A stretch of DNA of 11,161 nucleotides from an uncultured Alphaproteobacteria bacterium (lineage in GTDB: Bacteria > Pseudomonadota > Alphaproteobacteria > Micropepsales > Micropepsaceae), in contig CAIXUE010000023.1 in assembly GCA_903922545.1 (NCBI GenBank), positions 1 to 11,161 of the forward strand, in the 5' to 3' direction. Positions 1-7,385 of the stretch are shown here, piece after piece (position 1 is the first letter of the stretch; every line of letters starts with the position of its first letter). The notes beneath the pieces were generated by a model, which searched no databases, was not told the origin of the DNA, and saw only the letters and a program-made list of their open reading frames with translations. The position numbers and the translations under genes were made by a program.

Positions 1-941
1 CCGTCAAGGCGCGGCATCTGCCGGTCCAGCAGGATGGCCTGGGGCAGGGATTTGCGCACCATCTCCAGCGCCTGGGCGCCGTTGGAGGCAAGCAGCACTT
101 CATAGCCGCGTTGCTGGAATTTCTTGCGGAAAATTTCGCGGATCAACGGATCGTCATCGACTACCAGGATCATTTTCTTCTGGCGGTTGAGCACCAGGGA
201 AACCCGCTCGATGAATTTGTCGGGTGTGATGGGTTTGACCATGTAATGCTGGGCACCGGCGGCGATCAGGCAGGAAACCGTGGCCGGATCGCGCATGGCG
301 GTCAGCATCATGACCGGCGGGCGGGCGTCTGGCGGGGTGGCACGGTTGGCCTGGTTGAGGACTTCCTGTCCCGTCATGTCGGGCAATTCGTGATCCAGGA
401 TCACCAGATCGTAACGCCGTTTTTCCATGGCCCTGAGAGCCGCTGCGCCGGTTTCGGCGCACTCGACATTGGTCAGGGGGGCAATGAGTTGCATGACCAA
501 ATTCAAAATGGCCGGATCGTCATCGACCAGAAGAACAGTGGGCCGGTTGGCCGGGCGGTCGGTATGGACCTTGTTGATGAAGACCGGCGTGTGCGCCGGG
601 GCGCGGGCGGAGGCATCCACCAGCGCCTCGCTGATCTCGGTGATCAGGATGTTGAGAAGTTTGACGATGGTGGTGGATTCGGCGGCTTCTGATGTCAGAT
701 AAGTTTCGAGTGTCTTGGCGGCCTTGCTGATTTTCGGGAAGCCGTAAGTGGCGCCCGTACCGTTCAGCCGGTGGACTTCGAATTCCAGGCCTTCACAGTC
801 CGCCGGGCCTGATTGGCCAAGCTGGAATCCGACCCTGGACTGCTCCAGCGTATAAAGGCGTTCCTTCAACTGTTTCAGATAAAGGCCTTTGAGCGCACTC
901 ATCACGTCGGTATCAGATGCGGATTGCATATTGCCCACCAT
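1..941 (-). CDS. HPt - receiver - receiver phosphorelay protein, N-terminal part (cut by the left edge)
   Basis: This is a two-component signalling protein. Only the first 313 codons are in the window, and the frame is open to base 1. Residues about 15-110 form a helical HPt-like domain with the phosphotransfer motif HRLNGTGATYGF, so His57 is the likely phospho-acceptor. Residues about 134-250 are a complete receiver domain: acidic pocket VDDD (139-142), phospho-acceptor Asp183 in LVILDHELPD, Thr214 and Lys236. Residue 257 begins a second receiver (ILVVDDD, then Asp306 in ILLDRQMPRLDG), which is truncated. The output domain, if any, lies beyond the edge; GGDEF, HD-GYP or no effector are all possible. 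The start is ATG at 939-941; another in-frame ATG lies at 927-929, and neither has a strong ribosome binding site. There is no membrane segment, so it is cytoplasmic. The domain calls are firm; the pathway it serves is unknown. Confidence 0.9.
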   Translation of the reverse strand, partial: MVGNMQSASDTDVMSALKGLYLKQLKERLYTLEQSRVGFQLGQSGPADCEGLEFEVHRLNGTGATYGFPKISKAAKTLETYLTSEAAESTTIVKLLNILITEISEALVDASARAPAHTPVFINKVHTDRPANRPTVLLVDDDPAILNLVMQLIAPLTNVECAETGAAALRAMEKRRYDLVILDHELPDMTGQEVLNQANRATPPDARPPVMMLTAMRDPATVSCLIAAGAQHYMVKPITPDKFIERVSLVLNRQKKMILVVDDDPLIREIFRKKFQQRGYEVLLASNGAQALEMVRKSLPQAILLDRQMPRLD

Positions 942-1518
942 GTATTTTCTTTTGTTTCCGGGATTTTCCTGTTCAGTTTGCCTGTAGCGGCGTGCGCCGA
1001 TCCAGGCAGGCGCGCACCGGCCGGGCCGGATTATGGCGCCTGCAAAAATGGTGTCGGTGCATGATCTTTGACGTCATGTGCTGCTCGCAACTCCACACGC
1101 AACTGTGGCCGATGGGCATTACGCAACACGTCCAGCGTGTATTGAAGATAGGCTCAGTCTGTTAAAAATTGGATATCGCCTCTGCATCCGCAGACGTGGA
1201 AAGTTCCATCATCGCGGTGCGAAGCAAAGTTCCTGCCGGGTGCGTTATCGGCGATCGCGACGCGCAAATATGGGCGCAAATCGCCAGTCGAATATTCCGA
1301 AGGCCGGGAAAACCGCTGTTTTTTGTGCCTGCTGCTGTTGCTGAGAAGGCCAGCGATCTGCCGGTGCGATCGGCGGCCACAGGCATATGCTTAAAAATTG
1401 GTAGCGCGAAAAATCGGGCGGCGGACCCCTTAAGAAAATTCGCGTCCGTTTTGACAAAAATACTAATTCCGCCAGAGCAACCATAAGTGCCACAAAAGCC
1501 GCGGGATCCGGCTCCAAT
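942..1518. other. 577-bp intergenic region with no supported gene
   Basis: This lies between two leftward genes, so it must hold the promoter of the regulator at 1-941 and the 3' end of the GH3 transcript. It is AT-richer by eye than its flanks. Visible elements: an 8-bp palindrome TGACGTCA at 1069-1076; an 11-nt direct repeat TTAAAAATTGG at 1162-1172 and 1391-1401; an 8-nt repeat GCGCAAAT twice 12 nt apart at 1262-1269 and 1274-1281; and an isolated TTGACA near 1450 with no convincing -10 partner. Short open frames here (for example 1169-1486 +, TTG start) have no ribosome binding site and no recognisable motif. No tRNA-like cloverleaf was seen. Confidence 0.5.
1494..1513 (-). terminator. 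Possible weak rho-independent terminator of the GH3 gene
   Basis: Read on the minus strand just after the GH3 stop codon (1519-1521), there is a 5-bp stem AGCCG/CGGCT around a 7-nt loop, extendable by a G-T pair, followed directly by TTTT. The position is right for a terminator, but the stem and T-run are both short. Confidence 0.4.
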
Positions 1519-3723
1519 TCAGGGCGGAAGTAAAGCGCCGGTTACCTCGGCATTTGCGGTCAGGCCGGCATCGGCCGCGGACTGACCCAGGCTGACTTGA
1601 TATGTGCCGCCGGCCAGCTGCCATCCCCGCTTGGCGATATCATAATGTGAGAGCAGGCGCGGGTCGGCTGTCAGCTGCACATGCCGGGTCTGGCCGGGCG
1701 TCAACGTCATTCTTTGGAAGCCGATCAGGCGCTGGGTTTTTTCGCCCGCCGCCGCTGTCAGATAGAGCTGCGGCACGGCATCGCCCGCCACGGCGCCGCT
1801 GTTGGTGATGTCGAAATCGGCGGTGAGGGTTTTGCCGCCATGGAGAACCAGATTGGCGATGGAGAAGTGCGTATAGGAAAGGCCGTGTCCGAAAGCAAAG
1901 AGCGGCACCAGGTTCTGCGCCGCGAACCAGCGATAGCCGATATTGGCGCCTTCGGTATAAGGCACATCCACGCGGATATTGTCGGGCACATCGGCGCCCG
2001 GCAGAGCCGGCCGCGGATTTTGCGCGATGCTTTGCGGGAAGGTTACCGGCAGATGGCCGGAAGGATTGACGTCGCCGAACAAGATGTCGGCGATGGCCTC
2101 GCCGCCTTTCTGGCCCGGATACCAGGCTTCCAGAATGGCGGCGCTTTTATCAGCCCAGGGCATTTCCACCGGACCGCCGGTTTCCAGCACCACGATGGTA
2201 TGCGGGTTGGCCTCAGCCACCGCCGCGATCAGGGCATCTTGCCCGTCAGGGAGGGAAAGATCCGGCGCATCGGTATCTTCGGCCATCCATTGGGTGGCGA
2301 ACACCACCACCACATCGGCCCATTTGGCCAGCCGCGCCGCCGAGGAGGGGTAGCGCCCATTGTCATAACGCACTTCCGCGTCAGGCAGCTTGGCGGTGAT
2401 GGCCGCAAGGGGGGCAGAGGGCTCGTAACCGGCATTGCGGAATGCTGCCATGCCGCCCTGATTGTCCACCGGGACCAACGCGGAAAAGCCGCCGGTGGGC
2501 GCGACCTGGGATGAGCCGCCGCCCGACAGCACCCCGACATCGGCATGGCCGCCAATCACTGCGATATGTTTCACCTGCCGGGAAAGCGGCAGCACAGCGC
2601 CGTCATTCTTGAGCAGCACAATGGCCTGGCTGGCCTCGTGCCGCGCCACCTGCGCATCAGCGGTGTCATCAATCGCGGTCTTGATTGGCGGGTGATCGAA
2701 AACCCCCACCGCGAACATGGAGCGCAGGATGCGGCGCACCATATCGTTGAGCCGCGCCGGCGGCAGGGTGCCGGCCTTGTACATGGCCTGTAGCGGGGCG
2801 CCGAAAAACACCTGCGGGTCGAGTTGTTCGCCGGATTCCTGATCCAGCCCGGCCAAGGCATAGCGCGGATTGTAAACCGCGCCCCAGTCGGACATCACCC
2901 AGCCGGGATATTTCCAATCCCCTTTGAGAATTCCGTCCAGCAGCTTGTCGTTGTCGCAGGCGTAGGCACCGTTGACCAGATTATAGGAACACATCACCGA
3001 GCCGGGCTTGCCGGTTTCAATAGCGAATTCAAAAGCCAGCAGATCGGATTCGCGCATTGCGGCTTCGTCAATCACGGCATTGGCGTTATGACGATGGGTT
3101 TCCTGGTCGTTGAGCGCGAAATGCTTGGCGGTGGAAATAACGTGCTGATCCTGAATGCCACGAATGGACGCGCCATCCATAATGCCCGCCAGGAGCGGGT
3201 CTTCGCCCAGATATTCGAAATTGCGGCCATTGCGCGGATCGCGCGCCAGGTTGGCGCCGCCGGCCAAAAGAACATTGAAGCCTTTCGACCAGGCTTCATG
3301 CGCGATCATGGCGCCGCCGGCATAAGCGGTGTCGGGATCGAAAGTGGCGGCAAGCGCGATGCTGGAAGGCAGTGCCGTTGCCCCGTCGCCAGGACGCATA
3401 TTGATGTAGTTGGCGACGCCCAGGCTGGCGTCGGATTCCTTCAGTGCGGGCAGGCCCAGATGTGTTACGCCCGCGATATAACCGGCGGAGGGAATGGAGC
3501 CGGGCGGCGGGGTGAAACCATCATGCGGCACGATCCACAGGCCATGCACCAGCGCGAGCTTTTCGGTGGGCGTCATGGCTTTTTCCAGCAGCGCGGCGCG
3601 CGCATCGGGCGAAAGCGCGGAATTCATCCAGGGAAAATCGGGCTGAGCCTGTGCGGAGACGCCGCCACAAAAGATCGCCAGCGCGAGCAAGGCCAGGCTT
3701 TGCTTGAAACCGCGAATGGTCAT
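1519..3723 (-). CDS. Exported glycoside hydrolase family 3 beta-glycosidase (beta-glucosidase/xylosidase type)
   Basis: This 734-aa retaining glycosidase removes beta-linked sugars from non-reducing ends, probably in the periplasm. Residues 1-27 are a Sec signal peptide ending VSAQA. Residues about 40-340 are the GH3 barrel, with Asp98 (KESDASLGV), Arg161-Asp162, Lys200-His201 and the nucleophile Asp279 in VMSDWGA. Residues about 368-615 are the alpha/beta sandwich; Glu482 in the segment MAEDTDAPDLSLP is a candidate acid/base by position. Residues about 645-715 are the fibronectin-III-like tail (PQLYL...LIGFQRMTLTPGQT). Length and order match a complete family member without a PA14 insert. 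The start is ATG at 3721-3723, chosen because GAGGG sits 4 nt upstream and the signal peptide begins there; the frame stays open for another 350 codons only as antisense of the cupin gene. Sugar specificity cannot be read from sequence. Confidence 0.93.
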   Translation of the reverse strand: MTIRGFKQSLALLALAIFCGGVSAQAQPDFPWMNSALSPDARAALLEKAMTPTEKLALVHGLWIVPHDGFTPPPGSIPSAGYIAGVTHLGLPALKESDASLGVANYINMRPGDGATALPSSIALAATFDPDTAYAGGAMIAHEAWSKGFNVLLAGGANLARDPRNGRNFEYLGEDPLLAGIMDGASIRGIQDQHVISTAKHFALNDQETHRHNANAVIDEAAMRESDLLAFEFAIETGKPGSVMCSYNLVNGAYACDNDKLLDGILKGDWKYPGWVMSDWGAVYNPRYALAGLDQESGEQLDPQVFFGAPLQAMYKAGTLPPARLNDMVRRILRSMFAVGVFDHPPIKTAIDDTADAQVARHEASQAIVLLKNDGAVLPLSRQVKHIAVIGGHADVGVLSGGGSSQVAPTGGFSALVPVDNQGGMAAFRNAGYEPSAPLAAITAKLPDAEVRYDNGRYPSSAARLAKWADVVVVFATQWMAEDTDAPDLSLPDGQDALIAAVAEANPHTIVVLETGGPVEMPWADKSAAILEAWYPGQKGGEAIADILFGDVNPSGHLPVTFPQSIAQNPRPALPGADVPDNIRVDVPYTEGANIGYRWFAAQNLVPLFAFGHGLSYTHFSIANLVLHGGKTLTADFDITNSGAVAGDAVPQLYLTAAAGEKTQRLIGFQRMTLTPGQTRHVQLTADPRLLSHYDIAKRGWQLAGGTYQVSLGQSAADAGLTANAEVTGALLPP

Positions 3724-3831
3724 TTGCCCTCTTTTGCAGTTGCGAAAGCCTTCGGATTCTGTGGGATTTGTATAAGATGACGGGCAAAGAATAGCCATCG
3801 CTGTAAAAGCGGATAAGTCGGGGAGCTTTAG
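3724..3831. promoter_or_regulatory. Divergent promoter region between GH3 and the bicupin operon
   Basis: This 108-bp gap separates the leftward GH3 gene from the rightward cupin pair and must carry both promoters if the genes are expressed from here. A TATAAG at 3771-3776 is a possible -10 for the cupins but has no good -35 at normal spacing. GGGGAG at 3820-3825 is a good Shine-Dalgarno sequence 6 nt before the first cupin ATG. I found no clear operator palindrome. Shared regulation of the two sides is an inference from the geometry. Confidence 0.35.
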
Positions 3832-4776
3832 ATGCACACAAAAGCAGGAGCTGTGGGCGTTGTCCTTATTGCTCTGTTGCTGGGCGTTCCGGCATCGGCG
3901 CAGCAGAGCGCTCTTTATGCCTGGTCGCCAAAACCGGACAAGCTGACGCCTTACGGCAAGAACAAGCCGATCACCCGACTGCCGGATGTTCTGGCCAAAC
4001 ATAAGAGCCAGAAAGATTGGAGCGAGCAGATTGTTCTGACATCGCGCTATGACGCACGCTGGATTCAGATGGCGCCTGGTGAAAAAACCCGCACCCAATA
4101 TTATGGTGATGACCGGGTGGTGTGGGTGGTGTGGGGCGGGCAGATTCGTTTTTCCATTGACGGCCAGGCGCCTTTTGTCGCCAGCAAGGGCTTTTTGGTG
4201 GAAGTGCCGCAGCGTGTTCGTTACAGCATGGAAACGGTGGGGGATGCGCCGTCGCTGCGCTTTGAGATCACGCGGGCCGGGATCAATCCGAATTATCCGG
4301 CGGATAACGGCGAGGTGCGACCGCCCAATGCCAAGGATGGCACGCCCTATATCAAGATCAGCACCCCCACCCAGCCGGATAAGTATGACGATGTGAACCG
4401 GCCTTATGTGGATTTTCTCAAGGATGTGGTTGCCGCCGATCCCACCCATGGACCCAAGCAGCCGATTTTCGTGGGCGACGAGGGCAATTTCGTCAACATC
4501 ATCCGCGGCATGGGTGTGCCCACGCCGCCGGCCAGCAACCTGGGCCATTTCCATATCGGCCATGAAGAATTCTGGGTCGTGCTGGAAGGCAAGATTGATT
4601 ACCAGATTGAAGGCGTGGGCCTGTTTACCGCCAGTGCGGGCGATGTGGTTCTGGCGATGCCGGGTCGCTTCCACCGCGCCAGTTTCGCACCCGGGCAGAT
4701 GGATACCAGGCTGGCGATCAATCCCAGCCCGGATCTGTTTCACAATTTCGGCGAAGACGCGGGAGGCCGGCAATGA
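3832..4776 (+). CDS. Secreted bicupin protein A, function unknown
   Basis: A 314-aa exported protein with two cupin-like barrels. Residues 1-23 are a Sec signal peptide (cut after ASA). The C-terminal barrel (about 225-300) has an intact metal site: His239, His241 and Glu246 in GHFHIGHEEFW, and His281 in MPGRFHRASF, so it probably binds Fe, Mn, Ni or Cu. The N-terminal barrel (about 72-147) aligns to the cupin motifs, but the four ligand positions read Gln89, Tyr91, Arg95 and Tyr131, so it should not bind metal in the usual way. The start has GGGGAG 6 nt upstream. Its stop overlaps the start of the next gene by 4 nt (ATGA), indicating translational coupling. Bicupin families include dioxygenases, decarboxylases, isomerases and sugar-binding proteins; I cannot assign a reaction. 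The glycosidase neighbours suggest a role with a carbohydrate or aromatic glycoside product. Confidence 0.85.
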   Translation: MHTKAGAVGVVLIALLLGVPASAQQSALYAWSPKPDKLTPYGKNKPITRLPDVLAKHKSQKDWSEQIVLTSRYDARWIQMAPGEKTRTQYYGDDRVVWVVWGGQIRFSIDGQAPFVASKGFLVEVPQRVRYSMETVGDAPSLRFEITRAGINPNYPADNGEVRPPNAKDGTPYIKISTPTQPDKYDDVNRPYVDFLKDVVAADPTHGPKQPIFVGDEGNFVNIIRGMGVPTPPASNLGHFHIGHEEFWVVLEGKIDYQIEGVGLFTASAGDVVLAMPGRFHRASFAPGQMDTRLAINPSPDLFHNFGEDAGGRQ

Positions 4777-5744
4777 GCGGCATGTTCAAGAGCGCTGTGC
4801 TGGCCGTTGGTGCGGTGGCGCTTCTGGCTGCGCCGGTCTGGGGGCAGACGCCGGAGCGCAGGGTTTTTCTGTCCTGGGCGCCCAAGCCGCTCGCGCCGCC
4901 GGGCTATAAGGCGCCCAACAAACCGATCGCGCGTCTTGCCGATGTGATGAAGCGTCATGCCGGGCAGAAAGACTGGAGCGAAGATGTGGTGGAGACCGCG
5001 CGCTATAGCGCCCGCTGGATCCAGATGGCGCCGGGTGGAAAAACCCGCACACAGTTTTATGGCGATGATCGCACCGCGTGGGTGGTGTGGGGCGGGCAGA
5101 TCCGTTTCACCATTGCGGGGCAGGCGCCGTTTGTGGCGAGCAAGGGCTTTCTGGTGCAGGTGCCGCTGCGTGTGCCTTACAGCATGGAGACGGTGGGCAA
5201 CGAGCCTTCGTTGCGGTTCGAGGTGACACGCGGCAGGACATTGCCGTCTTATCCCGTCAGTGATGGCGAAGCGCCGCCGCCCGGCGCGGATGGCCAGCAT
5301 TATGTGAAAGTAAGTTATTCCGGCAAGCTGCCCAGCGGCGGGATGGATATCTATACCGACGCCAACCAGCCTTATCTTGATTTCTTCAAGGACATTGTCG
5401 GAAAATATCCCAGCGGCCCCGGCCCCAAGCCGCTTTTCATGGGCGACAAGGACAACCAGGCCGACATTATTCGCGGAATGGGTGTGCCGACGCCGCCGTC
5501 CAGCAACCTTGGCCATTTCCATGTCGGCAATGACGAGTTCTGGTTCATTCTGGAAGGCAAGATCGATTACCAGATCGAGGGCGTGGGTTTGATTACCGCT
5601 GATGCGGGCGATATTGTGCTGGCGCTGCCCGGGCGCTGGCACCGCGCCAGCTTTGCGCCCGGCCAGATGGATACGCGCCTGGCGTTCAATCGCAGCCCCA
5701 CCATGCTGCACAATTACGGTGCGGATGCGAATGGCAAGCAGTAA
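4773..5744 (+). CDS. Secreted bicupin protein B, paralog of the preceding gene
   Basis: A 323-aa exported bicupin and clear tandem duplicate of the gene before it. Residues 1-24 form the signal peptide (ending PVWGQ). The C-terminal metal site is intact: His248, His250 and Glu255 in GHFHVGNDEFW, and His290 in LPGRWHRASF. The N-terminal barrel has Gln94, Tyr96, Arg100 and Tyr136 at the ligand positions, the same four replacements as in protein A. By hand alignment the N-terminal barrels are about 83% identical (64 of 77) and the C-terminal barrels about 76% (72 of 95), while the linker (about 153-228) is diverged with small insertions. The start is the ATG inside the ATGA overlap. Two retained, diverged copies suggest two subunits of a hetero-oligomer or two related substrates; both are inferences. 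Confidence 0.85.
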   Translation: MSGMFKSAVLAVGAVALLAAPVWGQTPERRVFLSWAPKPLAPPGYKAPNKPIARLADVMKRHAGQKDWSEDVVETARYSARWIQMAPGGKTRTQFYGDDRTAWVVWGGQIRFTIAGQAPFVASKGFLVQVPLRVPYSMETVGNEPSLRFEVTRGRTLPSYPVSDGEAPPPGADGQHYVKVSYSGKLPSGGMDIYTDANQPYLDFFKDIVGKYPSGPGPKPLFMGDKDNQADIIRGMGVPTPPSSNLGHFHVGNDEFWFILEGKIDYQIEGVGLITADAGDIVLALPGRWHRASFAPGQMDTRLAFNRSPTMLHNYGADANGKQ

Positions 5745-5747
5745 GGC

Positions 5748-7163
5748 TTAGGCTGTCAGCGTAACCAAAGCCGCGCTGCCGGCCGGCAGGTCAAGCCGGG
5801 CTTTGCCACCGTTGATGGTCACGGTTTCGCTATGGCCGCCACTCCAGTTGCCATCGGCCGTTACGGCCTTGCCGCCCAGCGTCACGCCGTTCATGGCCGA
5901 AAGTGAGCCGGCGGCCAGGCGCAGGGCGTGGGCCTGTTTCAAGCCGGTGGGTGCGGCAACCTCCACGCTGGCGTTGCGGCTGAGGTCTTTGTTGATCAGC
6001 GCCAGGGTGAATTTGTCAGCGCCTTGTTGCATGCCGTAGGCGGTAAGGTTGATGCCGCCAGTATTGCAGACAGTGGCGATGCGTTCGCCCTTGGCGATCT
6101 GCGCGAAGGCGAGGAGACCATAATATTCCGGCGCCGCGCTGTAATGGTTTTTGAGGTCATCGGCGATCGGCGTGTAGTGGCTGATCCAGCCCAGATGATT
6201 GACGCCGGTTTCCATATTGACGCCGCTGCAGCCATAGGAGGCCAGGACAAAAAGATAATCCAGCACCCAGAGTGCGGCGGCGAAAGTATCGCTGGCGCCG
6301 GCCTTGCCGCCGCCGGAATAAGAGGCGGTTTCACAGATCCGGTAGGGCAGATGGGCGGCCTGGGCGATGGTCTGGAATTTGGCCAGGGCGACTTCGTATT
6401 TTTTATCCGGCTGCAGCATCAGCTCGAGTGTGCTGGCGGGGTTCGCCTGGCCGGCGATATAATGATGCGCCGTGAGCAGCGCGATATCGCTGCCTTCATC
6501 GCGCGCAAAGCCTTCAAACCAGTCCACCGCCGTGCCGGCGATATCGGGCCCGGCGAAAGGCACATGCGGCAGCACCGCGCGCACGGCCGTTTTGTAACGG
6601 CGATATTCTGCATGCCAGGCGGCATAATCGTAATTTCCGGTGCGATGGCCGGCGCGGGTGAAAAGATCGGGTTCATTGCCGATTTCCAGGGCCAGCAAAG
6701 TATCGCCGGCCGCTTCTGCAACGGCGCGGGCTTCTTCCACCGCATTATCGAGTTTGTTATCGCCCAGATTAAGGCCCCAGATCAGCTTCCAGCCGGTGGC
6801 GTCGAGGAAGGTTCGCAATTGGCGCAGATTTTGCGCATTGACGATGGTGGATTTTGGCGCGGAGACTGCCTTGCCTTTTGGGTCATAGGTCGAAAAATCA
6901 GAGGTGTTGCCGCCGATGCGGATGATGCCCTGGTGCCCCAGATTGCGCACCAGCCGCACATAGGCGTGGTTGCTTGCGGAGAGCAAATCCGGCACCGCGA
7001 CGGAGGAAATTTCAAAGCCAAGGCCCATGAAGCTTGCAGGCATGGCGCCCAGGCGCTGGGCCGGATTGAGGGATACGGAAACAGCGCCCTGGGCGCGGGC
7101 CGCGCCGGCAATAAATGGCGCGGCGACGGAAGCCGCAAGAATTGCTCTGCGGGAAATGCGCAT
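5748..7163 (-). CDS. Tat-exported GH79 beta-glucuronidase
   Basis: A 471-aa retaining glycosidase of the GH79 (heparanase/beta-glucuronidase) family, expected to remove terminal beta-glucuronic acid or its 4-O-methyl form from glycans or aglycones. Residues 1-24 are a twin-arginine signal (RISRRAIL, ending ARAQ). The barrel carries the family motifs FMGLGFEIS (46-53), IIRIGGNTSDF (80-90), the acid/base Glu164 in EIGNEPD, HHY (233-235) and the nucleophile Glu278 in ICETASY. Residues about 370-471 form the C-terminal beta domain. The Glu-Glu spacing of 114 equals that I recall for the Acidobacterium capsulatum enzyme AcGlcA79A (173 and 287), which is also of similar length. GGAGGGG sits 4 nt before the ATG at 7161-7163. 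Its stop is 3 nt from that of the convergent bicupin gene. The family call is firm; the natural substrate is unknown. Confidence 0.9.
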   Translation of the reverse strand: MRISRRAILAASVAAPFIAGAARAQGAVSVSLNPAQRLGAMPASFMGLGFEISSVAVPDLLSASNHAYVRLVRNLGHQGIIRIGGNTSDFSTYDPKGKAVSAPKSTIVNAQNLRQLRTFLDATGWKLIWGLNLGDNKLDNAVEEARAVAEAAGDTLLALEIGNEPDLFTRAGHRTGNYDYAAWHAEYRRYKTAVRAVLPHVPFAGPDIAGTAVDWFEGFARDEGSDIALLTAHHYIAGQANPASTLELMLQPDKKYEVALAKFQTIAQAAHLPYRICETASYSGGGKAGASDTFAAALWVLDYLFVLASYGCSGVNMETGVNHLGWISHYTPIADDLKNHYSAAPEYYGLLAFAQIAKGERIATVCNTGGINLTAYGMQQGADKFTLALINKDLSRNASVEVAAPTGLKQAHALRLAAGSLSAMNGVTLGGKAVTADGNWSGGHSETVTINGGKARLDLPAGSAALVTLTA

Positions 7164-7385
7164 CGGACCCCTCCATTATTCAAATGGCCCGGTTGCTTCG
7201 CGGGCGCCCCATCTTAGCAGAAATGGCCGCGGCTTCGGCAGGCACCTCGTCAATTTCTGCAGCGCAGCAAATAAGGCGCACCGCAAACCCTATCGGTGGT
7301 GGTGAGAGCGGGTTAAGCTGACGGCGCGGGGGCGCTTTGAAGGATTCGGCTGTCATCTGGCCGCCCGCTTTGGGGCGTGGCACTT
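7164..7385. promoter_or_regulatory. Divergent intergenic region between GH79 and the cytochrome-dehydrogenase operon
   Basis: This 222-bp gap must contain the promoters for the leftward GH79 gene and the rightward redox operon. The GH79 ribosome binding site lies at 7168-7174 (minus strand). GGGG at 7372-7375 is the likely ribosome binding site of the cytochrome. I see GC-rich segments but no clear -35/-10 pair, operator or riboswitch. Confidence 0.35.

Noticed and set aside
1169..1486. A 105-codon plus-strand frame in the intergenic region
   Set aside because: It has a TTG start, no ribosome binding site and no recognisable motif; frames of this length are expected by chance at this GC content.
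2824..3780. A 318-codon open frame on the plus strand over GH3
   Set aside because: It is antisense of the GH3 barrel, whose catalytic motifs are on the minus strand.
3724..4773. A 350-codon N-terminal extension of the GH3 frame, giving one 1084-aa protein
   Set aside because: The extension is antisense of bicupin A. It shows no known domain, and the internal ATG at 3721-3723 has a good ribosome binding site directly before a signal peptide.
4740..5711. A 323-codon open frame on the minus strand over bicupin B
   Set aside because: It mirrors the cupin codons and resembles the antisense frame of bicupin A only because the two cupins are paralogs. It has no motif or ribosome binding site.
5928..7217. 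A 429-codon open frame on the plus strand over GH79
   Set aside because: The strongly recognisable GH79 gene on the other strand explains it; the long open frame is a GC-codon artefact.
7377..7385. Upstream GTG start for the cytochrome c
   Set aside because: Its purine run would be only 1 nt away; ATG at 7386 has better spacing and a cleaner signal peptide.
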